Origin: Anaerolineae bacterium
GTDB lineage: Bacteria > Chloroflexota > Anaerolineae > Aggregatilineales > Phototrophicaceae
Direction: 5' to 3'
Assembly (NCBI GenBank): GCA_022843385.1
Contig: JALHNT010000027.1
Coordinates: 40,314-104,313 of the forward strand
DNA: 64,000 bases
The notes beneath the pieces are model-generated. The model was not told the DNA's origin. It saw nothing but the letters and a program-made list of their open reading frames with translations, and searched no databases. This document shows, in pieces, positions 56,703 to 64,000 of this stretch (positions are counted from its first letter, which is position 1; every line of letters begins with the position of its first letter). The position numbers and the translations under genes are program-made.

Positions 56703-58688
56703 ATGACGGACGCGACAGCCGCACCGATTCAGGCAGTGCCAACCAAGATGGGCAAGGTGTATCACAGCACCATGCCGTCGGATACCTCGTCGATTGGCAA
56801 TGACCGCGACACGCTGCCCAAAAGTTTTGTCCGCAATGTGCAGCGCTTCGGCGACCGCGTCGCCATGCGGAAGAAGCGCTACGGCATCTGGCTGGAATAT
56901 TCCTGGAACGATGTTTACCAGCATGTCAGCAGCTTTTGTCTGGGGCTGGTGAGCCTGGGCTTACAGCCGGGCGAGACGGTGGTCATCATCGGCGACAACG
57001 ACCCGGAATTCTACTGGGCGCAGATCGCCACCCACAGCGCCCGCGCCAAAACGCTGGGCGTCTTCAGCGATGCCGGGACGCAGGAATTGATGTACGCCAT
57101 CGGCAAGAGCCAGGGCGTCTTCCTGGTGGCGCAGGATCAGGAACAGGTCGATAAGGCGCTGGAGATCAAGGACAAACTGCCGGGCTTACGCAAGATCATC
57201 TACTGGGATGATCGCGGGTTGTGGAATTACGAGCATCCGCTGCTGGCGAGCTTCAGCCAGATCGAAGACCTGGGGCGCGCCTACGCGGCCCAACATCCGG
57301 GGTTGTACGAGAAGCTGGTGCAGCAGACCGAGCGCCATGATGTGGTGCTGCTCAGTATGACCTCCGGCACCACCAGCCTGCCCAAGCTGGCGATGATTAC
57401 CAACTGGCGGCTGGTGTTCGGACAGGATATTTTCCGCCCCTTCCTGCCGGTTCAACCGACTGATACCTGGCTGTCCTTCAGCCCGATGGCCTGGATGACC
57501 GAGCAGGCGTTTGGCTTCACCCCGTTCCTGACCGATGGCTTCATCGTCCACTTCCCGGAAAGTCCTCAGACCGTCCCGACCGATATGCGCGAAGTCGCTC
57601 CGGCGGGTCTGCTGTTCCCCAGCCGCGTCTGGGAAAACCTTGCCAGCGCGGTGCAGGTACGCATCAACGATAGTTCGTGGCTCAACCGCGCCCTGTACAA
57701 AGCCTTCATGCCCATCGCCTATCAGGTGATTGACCGCGAAGATCAGAAGCAGGACATCCCGGCAGGCTTACGGCTGCTGCGGCTGCTGGGCGAGTTCGCG
57801 GTGTTCCAACCGCTGCGCGACAAGCTGGGGCTGACGCGCGCCCGCAATTCGCTGACCGCCGGTTCGATGCTCAGTCCGGATGTGATCCGCTTCTTCCGCG
57901 CCATCGGCGTCGAACTGCGCCAGCTCTACGCCTCCACCGAATCCGCCGGCACCATGCACCTGCCCGGCGATGTCAAGCTCGCCAGCGTCGGCGTGGTCAT
58001 GCCCGGCGTCGAGGTCAAGATTGCCGAAGATCAGGAAATCCTGCTACGTACCGAGGCCATGTTCAAAGGTTACTTCGGCGACGAGAAATCCACCGCCGAG
58101 GCGCTCGACCAGGACGGCTGGTATCACACCGGCGATGCCGGGCATGTGGATAAGGATGGTCATCTGATCTACCTGGATCGGGTGACCGACATGATCGAGC
58201 TGGCGAATGGCGAGAAGTTCAGCCCGCAGTACATCGAAGGCCGGCTGAAGTTCAGCCCCTACATTCAGGATGTCATGGCGGTGGGCGGCTTCGACATGCA
58301 TTACGTCACCTGCATCATCAACATCAACTTCGACAATGTGGCACGTTGGGCCGAGAAGAACCGGATTTCTTTCACCACCTTCGTCGATCTGTCGCAGCGA
58401 TCGGAAACCTACGCCCTCATCAAGCAGGAGATCGAGCGGGTCAACGAGACGCTGCCCCCGCCGGCGCGGGTACAGAAGTTCGTCATCCTGCATAAAGCCT
58501 TCGACGCCGACGAAGCCGAACTGACGCGCACCCGTAAGCTGCGCCGCCGGGCGCTGGAGCAGAAGTACGGTCAGATGCTCGACGCCATGTATGGCAATCT
58601 GGAACAGGTGACGGTCAGCGCCGAGGTCAAGTATCGTGACGGGCGCACCAGCGTGGTCGAGACCGCGGTCAAGGTGGGCGTGCTGTAG
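56703..58688 (+). CDS. AMP-forming acyl-CoA synthetase (long-chain type) in the transporter cluster
   Basis: A 661-aa adenylate-forming enzyme. The P-loop is LLSMTSGTTSLPKLAMI, the adenylate motif LRQLYASTESAG, and the hinge WYHTGDAGHVDKDGHLIYLDRVTDMI. Long-chain FadD-like ligases of this type activate a carboxylic acid as its CoA thioester. Lying between livG and livH, it suggests that the transporter imports a carboxylic acid (aromatic, branched or fatty) that is activated on entry. The same arrangement is known from HAAT clusters of other bacteria. The ATG at 56703 has AAGGATATGAGG upstream. Confidence 0.87.
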   Translation: MTDATAAPIQAVPTKMGKVYHSTMPSDTSSIGNDRDTLPKSFVRNVQRFGDRVAMRKKRYGIWLEYSWNDVYQHVSSFCLGLVSLGLQPGETVVIIGDNDPEFYWAQIATHSARAKTLGVFSDAGTQELMYAIGKSQGVFLVAQDQEQVDKALEIKDKLPGLRKIIYWDDRGLWNYEHPLLASFSQIEDLGRAYAAQHPGLYEKLVQQTERHDVVLLSMTSGTTSLPKLAMITNWRLVFGQDIFRPFLPVQPTDTWLSFSPMAWMTEQAFGFTPFLTDGFIVHFPESPQTVPTDMREVAPAGLLFPSRVWENLASAVQVRINDSSWLNRALYKAFMPIAYQVIDREDQKQDIPAGLRLLRLLGEFAVFQPLRDKLGLTRARNSLTAGSMLSPDVIRFFRAIGVELRQLYASTESAGTMHLPGDVKLASVGVVMPGVEVKIAEDQEILLRTEAMFKGYFGDEKSTAEALDQDGWYHTGDAGHVDKDGHLIYLDRVTDMIELANGEKFSPQYIEGRLKFSPYIQDVMAVGGFDMHYVTCIININFDNVARWAEKNRISFTTFVDLSQRSETYALIKQEIERVNETLPPPARVQKFVILHKAFDADEAELTRTRKLRRRALEQKYGQMLDAMYGNLEQVTVSAEVKYRDGRTSVVETAVKVGVL

Positions 58689-58693
58689 GGAGA

Positions 58694-58716
58694 AGTTGTT
58701 AGTTGTTAGTTCCTGG
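58694..58716. repeat. AGTTGTT heptamer repeat after the acyl-CoA synthetase gene
   Basis: AGTTGTTAGTTGTTAGTTCC followed by TGG, the same sequence as the T-box leader copy at 48804-48829. Confidence 0.85.
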
Positions 58717-58779
58717 TTGTGAGTTCACGATGCAAGATCAGAGCAACTCATGGAGTGCTGAGAGCAAAACGAGAGGGTT

Positions 58780-58957
58780 GTAGGGGGTAATATTGACCGT
58801 TGATGAATTAAATCGGCATTGTGATTGGCGTAGCAGCGGACACCCCATTGGGTGTCCCTACGCACGATCGATGGGTGTAGGGACGTGCAATGGCACGTCC
58901 GACGTACCCTGTAGCGATTGCCGAATCAATTGATCAAACCTCAATATTGCGCCCTAC
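58780..58957 (+). mobile_element. MITE-like family A element, copy 1 (178 bp)
   Basis: Starts GTAGGGGGTAATATTGA and ends TCAATATTGCGCCCTAC, imperfect terminal inverted repeats. Inside are the hairpins GGACACCCCATTGGGTGTCC and GGACGTGCAATGGCACGTCC. It aligns over its whole length with 63560-63738 (inverted) and 60427-60606. No coding capacity. About 25 bp of matching sequence extend past the right end in copies 1 and 2. Confidence 0.85.
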
Positions 58958-59068
58958 GGAAGATTATCTCATTTTGAAATTGTTATTCCATGACAACCAG
59001 GAACGAAAAACGGCGCTGGTTGTGAGTTAGACCGATAAAGCAACGATTGATTTGAGGGGAATGACGGC

Positions 59069-60247
59069 GTGGCGGCTTTCTGGAAATCCAATCAACGAGT
59101 TCTGACATGGGCGGGTTATCTGATCGTCGCCCTTGCCCTGTTGTGGCTGGTGCAGAACCAGATGGGCGACCGTCCACCGGCGCGGCTGGTGCAGACCTTC
59201 ATCACCGGCCTGCTGACCGGCGGCGTCTACGCGCTGATCGCGGTGGGCATCGTCATCATCAACAAGGCGTCAGGGGTGTTCAACTTCGCTCACGGCTGGA
59301 TGATGCTGTTTGGCGGGCTGGTCTTCTGGAGCTTCTTCTCCAGCGGGCAAATCGCGCCGCTGGCTGCTGTGCTGCTGGCGATTGCCACGGCCATCATGGT
59401 ATTCACGATGGGTGGGCTGCGCGATCTGCTGAATCCGCGCACGGTGGCGCTGGCCGTTGTGACCGTCATCATTCTGAGTGGGCTGATGCTGCTGCCGGGT
59501 CAGGAGCTGCGCTATGTGCGCGGGCTGGCCGGCGCGGTCGTCGGCGCGGTGTTGTCGGGGCTGGTGGTGGAACGCTTCGCCATCCGCCCGCTGATCGGGC
59601 AGCCGTTGTTCGCCATGGTGCTGATGACGCTGGCGATTGCCGAGGTGCTGAACGGCATCACCCAACTGGTGTGGGGCAGCGTCGAAATTCCGCTGCTGCT
59701 GTTCGTCAACCCGGATGGCACGTCGCTCTCCACCATCCGCATCGATGCCAGCGCCTCGCTGGGCGGCAACATCATCATTCAGCCCGGTCTGCTGATTGCC
59801 TTCGGGCTGTCGCTGCTGGCCTTCATCGCATTCGTCCTCTTCTTCCAGTTCACCAACGTCGGCCTCGCCATGCGGGCCAGCGCTGAAAATCAACGGCTGG
59901 CGCAGGCGGTTGGGCTGCGGGTGCGCGTCATCCTGGCGGTGGCCTGGGCCATCGCGGCGCTGCTGGCGACGACCGGCGGCGTGCTGCAAGGCGGCGCGAC
60001 CAGCCTCTCGCTCAATATGCCGCTGCTGGCGCTGCTGGCATTCCCGGCGGTGCTGCTGGGCGGGCTGGAGTCGATCAGCGGGGCGATGATCGGCGGGCTG
60101 GTGATCGGGGTGTTGGAGAAGATGGCTGATCTGTTGTTCCCCGGCACCCAGGCCGGAACCGAGCTGGTGCCGTATCTGGTGCTGATGGTGGTGCTGGTCA
60201 TCAAGCCGGATGGGTTGTTCGGGCAGAAGCGAATCGAGAGAATCTAG
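59069..60247 (+). CDS. livH: HAAT-family ABC transporter permease (LivH-like)
   Basis: A 392-aa permease with 8-10 membrane helices. TGLLTGGVYALIAVGIVIINKASGVFNFAHGWMM matches the LivH N-terminal signature, and VGLAMRASAENQRLAQAVGLRV is the cytoplasmic EAA-like loop that contacts the ATPases. The GTG start at 59069 has GAGGGG about 10 nt upstream; an ATG at 59061 is out of frame. A 97-aa insertion-like hydrophobic region between helices makes it longer than typical LivH (about 290-310 aa). Confidence 0.9.
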   Translation: MAAFWKSNQRVLTWAGYLIVALALLWLVQNQMGDRPPARLVQTFITGLLTGGVYALIAVGIVIINKASGVFNFAHGWMMLFGGLVFWSFFSSGQIAPLAAVLLAIATAIMVFTMGGLRDLLNPRTVALAVVTVIILSGLMLLPGQELRYVRGLAGAVVGAVLSGLVVERFAIRPLIGQPLFAMVLMTLAIAEVLNGITQLVWGSVEIPLLLFVNPDGTSLSTIRIDASASLGGNIIIQPGLLIAFGLSLLAFIAFVLFFQFTNVGLAMRASAENQRLAQAVGLRVRVILAVAWAIAALLATTGGVLQGGATSLSLNMPLLALLAFPAVLLGGLESISGAMIGGLVIGVLEKMADLLFPGTQAGTELVPYLVLMVVLVIKPDGLFGQKRIERI

Positions 60248-60261
60248 TTGTTAGTTGCGGG

Positions 60262-60403
60262 ATGCCGCTGGGGGCTAAAGCCCCACAGCTAGCGAGAATA
60301 CGGTAAGCGCACTAAAGGCGCTGAAGAGGGTAGTCTGGCACAGCAGCCCCTTTAGTGGGCTTCCAGAAAAGGGTAGCAGAGGGGTTAACCCCTCTGCGGC
60401 GAA
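60262..60403 (+). mobile_element. Family B palindromic element, copy 2 (about 142 bp)
   Basis: Begins with the hairpin CGCTGGGGGCTAAAGCCCC and ends with the 22-bp palindrome built from GCAGAGGGGTT (60376-60397). It is the inverted homologue of 46992-47134. It lies 23 bp before family A copy 2. Confidence 0.75.
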
Positions 60404-60426
60404 CCGATGGAGTGGTGAAAACAAGA

Positions 60427-60606
60427 GTAGGGGCGCAATATTGACTGTTGAAATAATGATTCAGCAATGGGTTTTTCGTAGTAGGGACACGGCATTGCCG
60501 TGTCCCTACGGTCGATTACCCGGTGTAGGGACGCCCAATGGGACGTCCGCCATACCCTATAGCGATTGCCGAATCAATTTTTCAGACCTCAATATTGCGC
60601 CCCTAC
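60427..60606 (+). mobile_element. MITE-like family A element, copy 2 (180 bp)
   Basis: It has perfect 18-bp terminal inverted repeats (GTAGGGGCGCAATATTGA and complement). Internal hairpins differ from copy 1 but remain paired: GGGACACGGCATTGCCGTGT-CCC and GGACGCCC-AAT-GGGACGTCC. The ~25 bp after the right end also match copy 1. Confidence 0.88.
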
Positions 60607-60666
60607 GGAAGATCATCTCATTTTGAAATCGTTTTTTCACTTAGCACTTTTCACTTAGAGGCTTGC

Positions 60667-61782
60667 ATGTCTGCCAACATTCGCCCCGCCGGCATTCTCG
60701 ATACCACCTACGGTCAGGATATCTCCCTGAACCGCACCCGCATGGATCGCCTGCTCTCCAACGGACTGTTCCTGCTGCTGCTGCTCATCCCACTGCTGAC
60801 GGTCGAGGGGCCGTTTGGGCTGAACATCATCCCGCAGAACTGGATCGGCCTGCTCATCCGCATCGCCATCTTCACCATCGCGGTGCAGGGACTCAACATC
60901 CTGGTGGGGTATACCGGGCAGATGTCGCTCGGTCATGCCGCCTTCATGGCCGTCGGAGCCTACAGCAGCGCGATCATGGCGCGCGAGATGGGGCTGTCGT
61001 TCTGGGTTGCCCTGCCGCTGGCGGCGCTGTTCACCGGCGGGGTCGGGCTGATCTTCGGCCTGCCATCGCTGCGTGTCAAAGGCTTCTATCTGGCGATGGC
61101 GACGCTGGCGGCTCAGTTCATCATCCCCTGGTTGCTGCGCTATCCCTTGTCGCCGCTGACCAACGGCTCGCGCCCACTGGAAGTGCCGATCCCAACGCTG
61201 GGGCCGTTGAGCTTCGCCAGCGAGAATGCCTTCTATTACATCGCCGTCATCGGCGCGGTGCTGCTGATGCTGGCGGCGCGCAACATCATGCGGACGCGGG
61301 TGGGGCGAGCCTTCATCTCGGTGCGCGATAATGATCTGGCGGCGGAGCTGCTGGGCATCAACGTGTTCACCTATAAACTGCAAGCCTTCTTCCTCAGCGC
61401 CCTCTATGCCGGCGTGGCCGGGGTGCTGCTGGCTTTTCATGACAACAGCCTGTCGCTGGATAAATTCACGCTGGCGCTCTCGATTGAATTCCTGGCGATG
61501 CTGGTCATCGGCGGGGCGGGCTTCCCGCTGGGGCCATTGTTCGGCGTGGCCTTCGTGACCATCCTGACCCAGGACATCATCCCGGCGCGTATTCTGCCCT
61601 GGCTGGGGACGACGCTGCCCGGCCTGCTGCCTTTCATCGATCCGGTGAACATCAACGCCGCGCTCAGTCCGCTGCTGTTCGGGTTGATCCTGGCGGTCTT
61701 CCTGATCGCCAATCCGCGCGGGCTGGCCTATCGCTGGGAGATCTTCAAGATCGCCTGGAAGATCCGACCGTATTCGCATTAG
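60667..61782 (+). CDS. livM: HAAT-family ABC transporter permease (LivM-like)
   Basis: A 371-aa permease with about ten helices. LNILVGYTGQMSLGHAAFMAVGAYSSAIMAREMG is the LivM signature, and VGRAFISVRDNDLAAELLGINVF is the ATPase-contact loop. The start at 60667 has AGAGG 5 nt upstream; an earlier start at 60538 would translate the MITE-like element and is rejected. Pairs with LivH to form the membrane channel. Confidence 0.92.
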   Translation: MSANIRPAGILDTTYGQDISLNRTRMDRLLSNGLFLLLLLIPLLTVEGPFGLNIIPQNWIGLLIRIAIFTIAVQGLNILVGYTGQMSLGHAAFMAVGAYSSAIMAREMGLSFWVALPLAALFTGGVGLIFGLPSLRVKGFYLAMATLAAQFIIPWLLRYPLSPLTNGSRPLEVPIPTLGPLSFASENAFYYIAVIGAVLLMLAARNIMRTRVGRAFISVRDNDLAAELLGINVFTYKLQAFFLSALYAGVAGVLLAFHDNSLSLDKFTLALSIEFLAMLVIGGAGFPLGPLFGVAFVTILTQDIIPARILPWLGTTLPGLLPFIDPVNINAALSPLLFGLILAVFLIANPRGLAYRWEIFKIAWKIRPYSH

Positions 61783-61798
61783 GCGAACCGATTGGGCA

Positions 61799-61825
61799 GT
61801 AGGGGCGGTTCGTGAACCGCCCTAC
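61799..61825. repeat. Short palindrome GTAGGGGCGGTTC/GAACCGCCCTAC
   Basis: A hairpin-forming sequence with arms related to the family A termini (GTAGGG...CCCTAC), 17 bp after livM. Confidence 0.7.
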
Positions 61826-61839
61826 ACCGGACAAGGATG

Positions 61840-61907
61840 TATTCACCTTAGCAGCGCTAGCGTAGGGACGTGCAACGGCACGTCCGAAAATCACGGCAAG
61901 GTGAATA
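61840..61907. repeat. Small element with 10-bp terminal inverted repeats enclosing a family A-type hairpin
   Basis: TATTCACCTT (61840-61849) and AAGGTGAATA (61898-61907) enclose 48 bp that includes GTAGGGACGTGCAACGGCAC-GTCC (61862-61885), the same hairpin unit found inside family A elements. Confidence 0.6.
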
Positions 61908-61975
61908 GATCGATCAACAAGGTTTCATCATCGCCACGTGCGGTGTGAAAAAGACAACTTTATCTGAGAAAGGAC

Positions 61976-63397
61976 ATGATGAGGATGAGACAAAAATTAC
62001 TGCTGTTGGTGATCGTGCTGGCGCTAGGGGTGGGGTTGGTGCCGGTGACGGCGCAGGACTCGATGGGACTGCCAGAGTTCATCCAGCACACCGAATGTGA
62101 GGTCGATCTGACCGGCGAGGTCATCCCGATCATCCATCTGGGCGACCTGAGTGGGCCGTTCGCGTTCATCACTCAGCCGCTGCTGCTCGGCCTGGGCGAT
62201 GCCATTGCCTTCTACAATAGTCACGGCGGCGTGTGCGGCGCGACGCTGCGCTCGGATGTCGGCACCGATTACCGCGACACCGGCGGCAAGCGTGAAGAGG
62301 CTCAGGCCGCTTATGACTTCTTCTCGGCTCAGACACCCAAGCCGGATGTGCTGGTGCTGTACGCTTCAGCCGATGCCGAACTGCTGCGTAGCCAGGTCGA
62401 AGAAGATGAGATTCCGGTGCTGATCTCGGCGGGTTCTGTGGCGGGTCTGTATGGTGAAGACTCGAATACCCCCGGCTGGATTTATGCTTCCAATCCGCTG
62501 TATGCCGACCAGCTCGGCTCATTCTGCCAGTTCGCCGGTGCCAATGCCGAGATGTATCCTGATCCGGTGATCGGTTACATTAGCTGGCCGGGTGCCTTCG
62601 GTGAAGCCGCCTACACACCGGAAACCATTGCCTACTGCGCCGCCCAGGGTGTGACGGTACTGGATACGCCGGAATACTTCCTGCCGACCGCCACCGACAT
62701 CAGCACCAACGTTCAGAACCTGGTGGACAGTGGCGCGAATATCCTTTACACCAACTCGCTGGCAACTGGCCCGGCGCTGGTCGCCAAGACCATCATCGAC
62801 CTGGGGCTGGAAGCCGATGTCAAGCTGGCGGGCGTGAACTGGGCGCTGGATACCAGCGTCGGTCTGCTCGGTCAGCGCACGCTTGGCCCGACCGGTCTGC
62901 CCTCGACCAACGGCTTAGTCGGTTCGCTGCCCTTCCGTTGGTGGACCGAACGCCAGGAACCGGGCGTCGCTTTCATCACCGAACAGGCGGATGCCAATGA
63001 GCGCGGGCCACAGGTACGCAACATCTCCTACCTGCTCGGCTGGGGTCTGGTGGATACCTACATGGAACTCTACATTCAGACCGCCAATCGTGTTGGCAGC
63101 CTGGAAGCGGTGGATGGCGCGGCCATGAAGGAAACGATTGAGTCGATGGACTACTCGCCGCTCGGTCTGTACAACTTCAATTATCAGGGCGGTTCAACCC
63201 GCGCTCTGCCGAATAATCGCGTCGGTATGATGGCCTACCTCAATGCCGAAGGCACCGGCCCGGCCACTTCGGCCCAGGACGCCATGCTGGTCGATCTGCC
63301 GGATGGCAACAAGGCGTTTGTGCCGATCCTGATTCCATTGACGGAATTCGCCCCCGCCCCGGATCTGCGTCCGGGTGGCGCGGATGTGCCGCAGTAA
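61976..63397 (+). CDS. HAAT-family periplasmic-type substrate-binding protein (LivK-like)
   Basis: A 473-aa exported binding protein with a Sec signal peptide ending VTAQD and no lipobox. The type 1 periplasmic-binding fold is seen as IPIIHLGDLSGPFAFITQPLLLGLGDAIAFYNSHGGVCG, ASADAELLRSQVEEDEIPVL and LLGWGLVDTYMELYIQTA. It delivers substrate to LivHM. Starts at 61976, 61979 or 61985 are all in frame; AAAGGA best suits 61979 or 61985. The ligand is probably a small carboxylate or amino acid. Confidence 0.9.
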   Translation: MMRMRQKLLLLVIVLALGVGLVPVTAQDSMGLPEFIQHTECEVDLTGEVIPIIHLGDLSGPFAFITQPLLLGLGDAIAFYNSHGGVCGATLRSDVGTDYRDTGGKREEAQAAYDFFSAQTPKPDVLVLYASADAELLRSQVEEDEIPVLISAGSVAGLYGEDSNTPGWIYASNPLYADQLGSFCQFAGANAEMYPDPVIGYISWPGAFGEAAYTPETIAYCAAQGVTVLDTPEYFLPTATDISTNVQNLVDSGANILYTNSLATGPALVAKTIIDLGLEADVKLAGVNWALDTSVGLLGQRTLGPTGLPSTNGLVGSLPFRWWTERQEPGVAFITEQADANERGPQVRNISYLLGWGLVDTYMELYIQTANRVGSLEAVDGAAMKETIESMDYSPLGLYNFNYQGGSTRALPNNRVGMMAYLNAEGTGPATSAQDAMLVDLPDGNKAFVPILIPLTEFAPAPDLRPGGADVPQ

Positions 63398-63559
63398 GTT
63401 GTTCTTTCGATGGGGCGGTTCATCAGCCGCCTCTCATCCCTCATCCCCCTCGCCCTTGCCGCATATGTGACTGGGAGAGGGGACGCTGATGCCGAAGCAG
63501 GTTTGAGATGATAGCCACTTCGGCAATCTACGGATGAGGATTTATGCAGGTCAGGGAAT

Positions 63560-63738
63560 GTAGGGGCGCAATATTGAGGTTTGATCAGTTGATTTGGCAA
63601 TCGCTATAGGGCTCGGCGGACGTGCCGTTGCACGTCCCTACGCACGACCGACCGGTGTAGGGACACCCAACGGGGTGTCCGCTGGTTCGCCAATCACAAT
63701 GCCGATTTAATTCATCAGCGGTCAATATTGCGCCCTAC
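63560..63738 (-). mobile_element. MITE-like family A element, copy 3 (179 bp, inverted)
   Basis: The reverse complement aligns with copy 1 nearly base for base (GAATTAAATCGGCATTGTGA is identical). Hairpins are GGACGTGC-CGTT-GCACGTCC and GGACACCC-AACG-GGGTGTCC. It lies between the binding protein and the livF-like gene. Confidence 0.87.
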
Positions 63739-63780
63739 ACGGCAATCTATGGGAATATTGTTTACTTGGAATAGCCTAAA

Positions 63781-63818
63781 AACTAAGAACTAACAACTAA
63801 GAACTAACAACTATCAAC
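63781..63818. repeat. AACTAAGAACTAAC heptamer repeat before the last gene
   Basis: AACTAAGAACTAACAACTAA, then GAACTAACAACTATCAAC: the complement of the GTTAGTT heptamers seen elsewhere, here directly before livF. Confidence 0.8.
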
Positions 63819-63840
63819 GAACAGCGAGATTGGGTGAAAG

Positions 63841-64000
63841 ATGTTGCAAGTCAACAATATCGAAGTGATCTACAACAGCGTCATCCTGGTGCTGCGCGGC
63901 GTGTCGTTCCAGGTCGAAGCCGGCAAGATCGTGGCGCTGCTGGGGCCGAACGGTGCTGGTAAATCGACCACGCTCAAGTCGATCAGCGGGCTGCTGAAGT
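63841..64000 (+). CDS. livF: HAAT-family ABC transporter ATPase (LivF-like), partial
   Basis: The first 53 codons only; the gene runs off the window. LQVNNIEVIYNSVILVLRGVSFQVEAGKIVALLGPNGAGKSTTLKSISG contains Walker A (GPNGAGKST) and the LivF-type N-terminus. It completes the five-component transporter with LivG, LivH, LivM and the binding protein. Confidence 0.9.
   Translation, partial: MLQVNNIEVIYNSVILVLRGVSFQVEAGKIVALLGPNGAGKSTTLKSISGLLK

Noticed and set aside
60538..60666. N-terminal extension of livM to 60538
   Set aside because: It would translate the right end of a MITE-like element; the ATG at 60667 has a proper ribosome-binding site.
60655..61779. A 374-codon minus-strand frame opposite livM
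   Set aside because: Gln/Asp/Arg-rich low-complexity reading of a membrane protein gene; not a real protein.
1..64000. Search for tRNA or rRNA genes
   Set aside because: No cloverleaf with a TTCRANNC-type T-loop or rRNA-like sequence was recognised in any intergenic region by eye; a tRNAscan/Infernal run would be decisive.

Overview
The window looks like a chromosomal segment of an uncultured, fairly GC-rich member of the Chloroflexota (Anaerolineae-like). The evidence is indirect: a tRNA(Phe) T-box leader, a class D/E-type sortase, many secreted beta-propeller (WD40/PD40) proteins, single-membrane-style exported proteins, frequent GTG/TTG starts, and intergenic regions full of short palindromic and heptameric repeats. 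No rRNA, tRNA gene, phage or CRISPR array was found. The taxonomic call is inference.

Layout. 1-10.0 kb: a methyltransferase and lysS (minus), two coupled WD40 proteins, an IolE-like TIM-barrel isomerase, a four-gene membrane operon (lipoprotein, tiny membrane protein, two mini heme-oxidase-like proteins), a sortase, pncC/CinA-C and a TrmH-type methyltransferase. 10-20 kb: a peptide/nickel-type binding protein, a GT4 glycosyltransferase, an ArsR-type regulator with a perfect palindromic operator, a guanyl-specific RNase toxin with a SUKH immunity gene, a GT39-like enzyme, and an alpha/beta hydrolase plus winged-helix regulator with twin operators. 20-25 kb: threonine dehydratase-like enzyme, an nrfHA-cytochrome c operon (ammonia-forming nitrite reductase) divergent from a Crp/Fnr regulator with a perfect FNR-type box between them, and a DapA-family aldolase. 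25-26.2 kb is a non-coding repeat mosaic, followed by a PIN-domain toxin/antitoxin pair. 27-41.8 kb: PD40 proteins, ftsH, a Tat-exported cyclase, a four-PAS histidine kinase overlapping a propeller gene, a GH13 enzyme, a cupin, a self-contained 46-aa membrane protein unit, an SH3/Excalibur protein, a GT39 enzyme and a GNAT.

41.8-49 kb is the most unusual part: a phenylalanine T-box leader (UUC specifier) drives a four-helix-bundle (S23/IVP) gene, pheS, a cassette containing two DUF433 paralogues, a DUF5615 toxin-like gene and a YeiH-type exporter, and then pheT. Heptamer repeats sit inside the T-box leader and flank the four-helix-bundle gene. 49-53.4 kb holds small regulatory and HNH genes, possible structured RNAs, an IS3-type remnant, and an AT-richer island partly enclosed by an exact 116-bp direct repeat offset by 1000 bp.

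55.7-64 kb is a branched-chain-amino-acid-type ABC transporter cluster (two ATPases, two permeases, binding protein) with an embedded acyl-CoA ligase. Its gene gaps are filled with three copies of a ~180-bp MITE-like element with 18-bp terminal inverted repeats and internally compensated hairpins, and one of two copies of a second ~143-bp palindromic element. The last gene is cut by the window edge.
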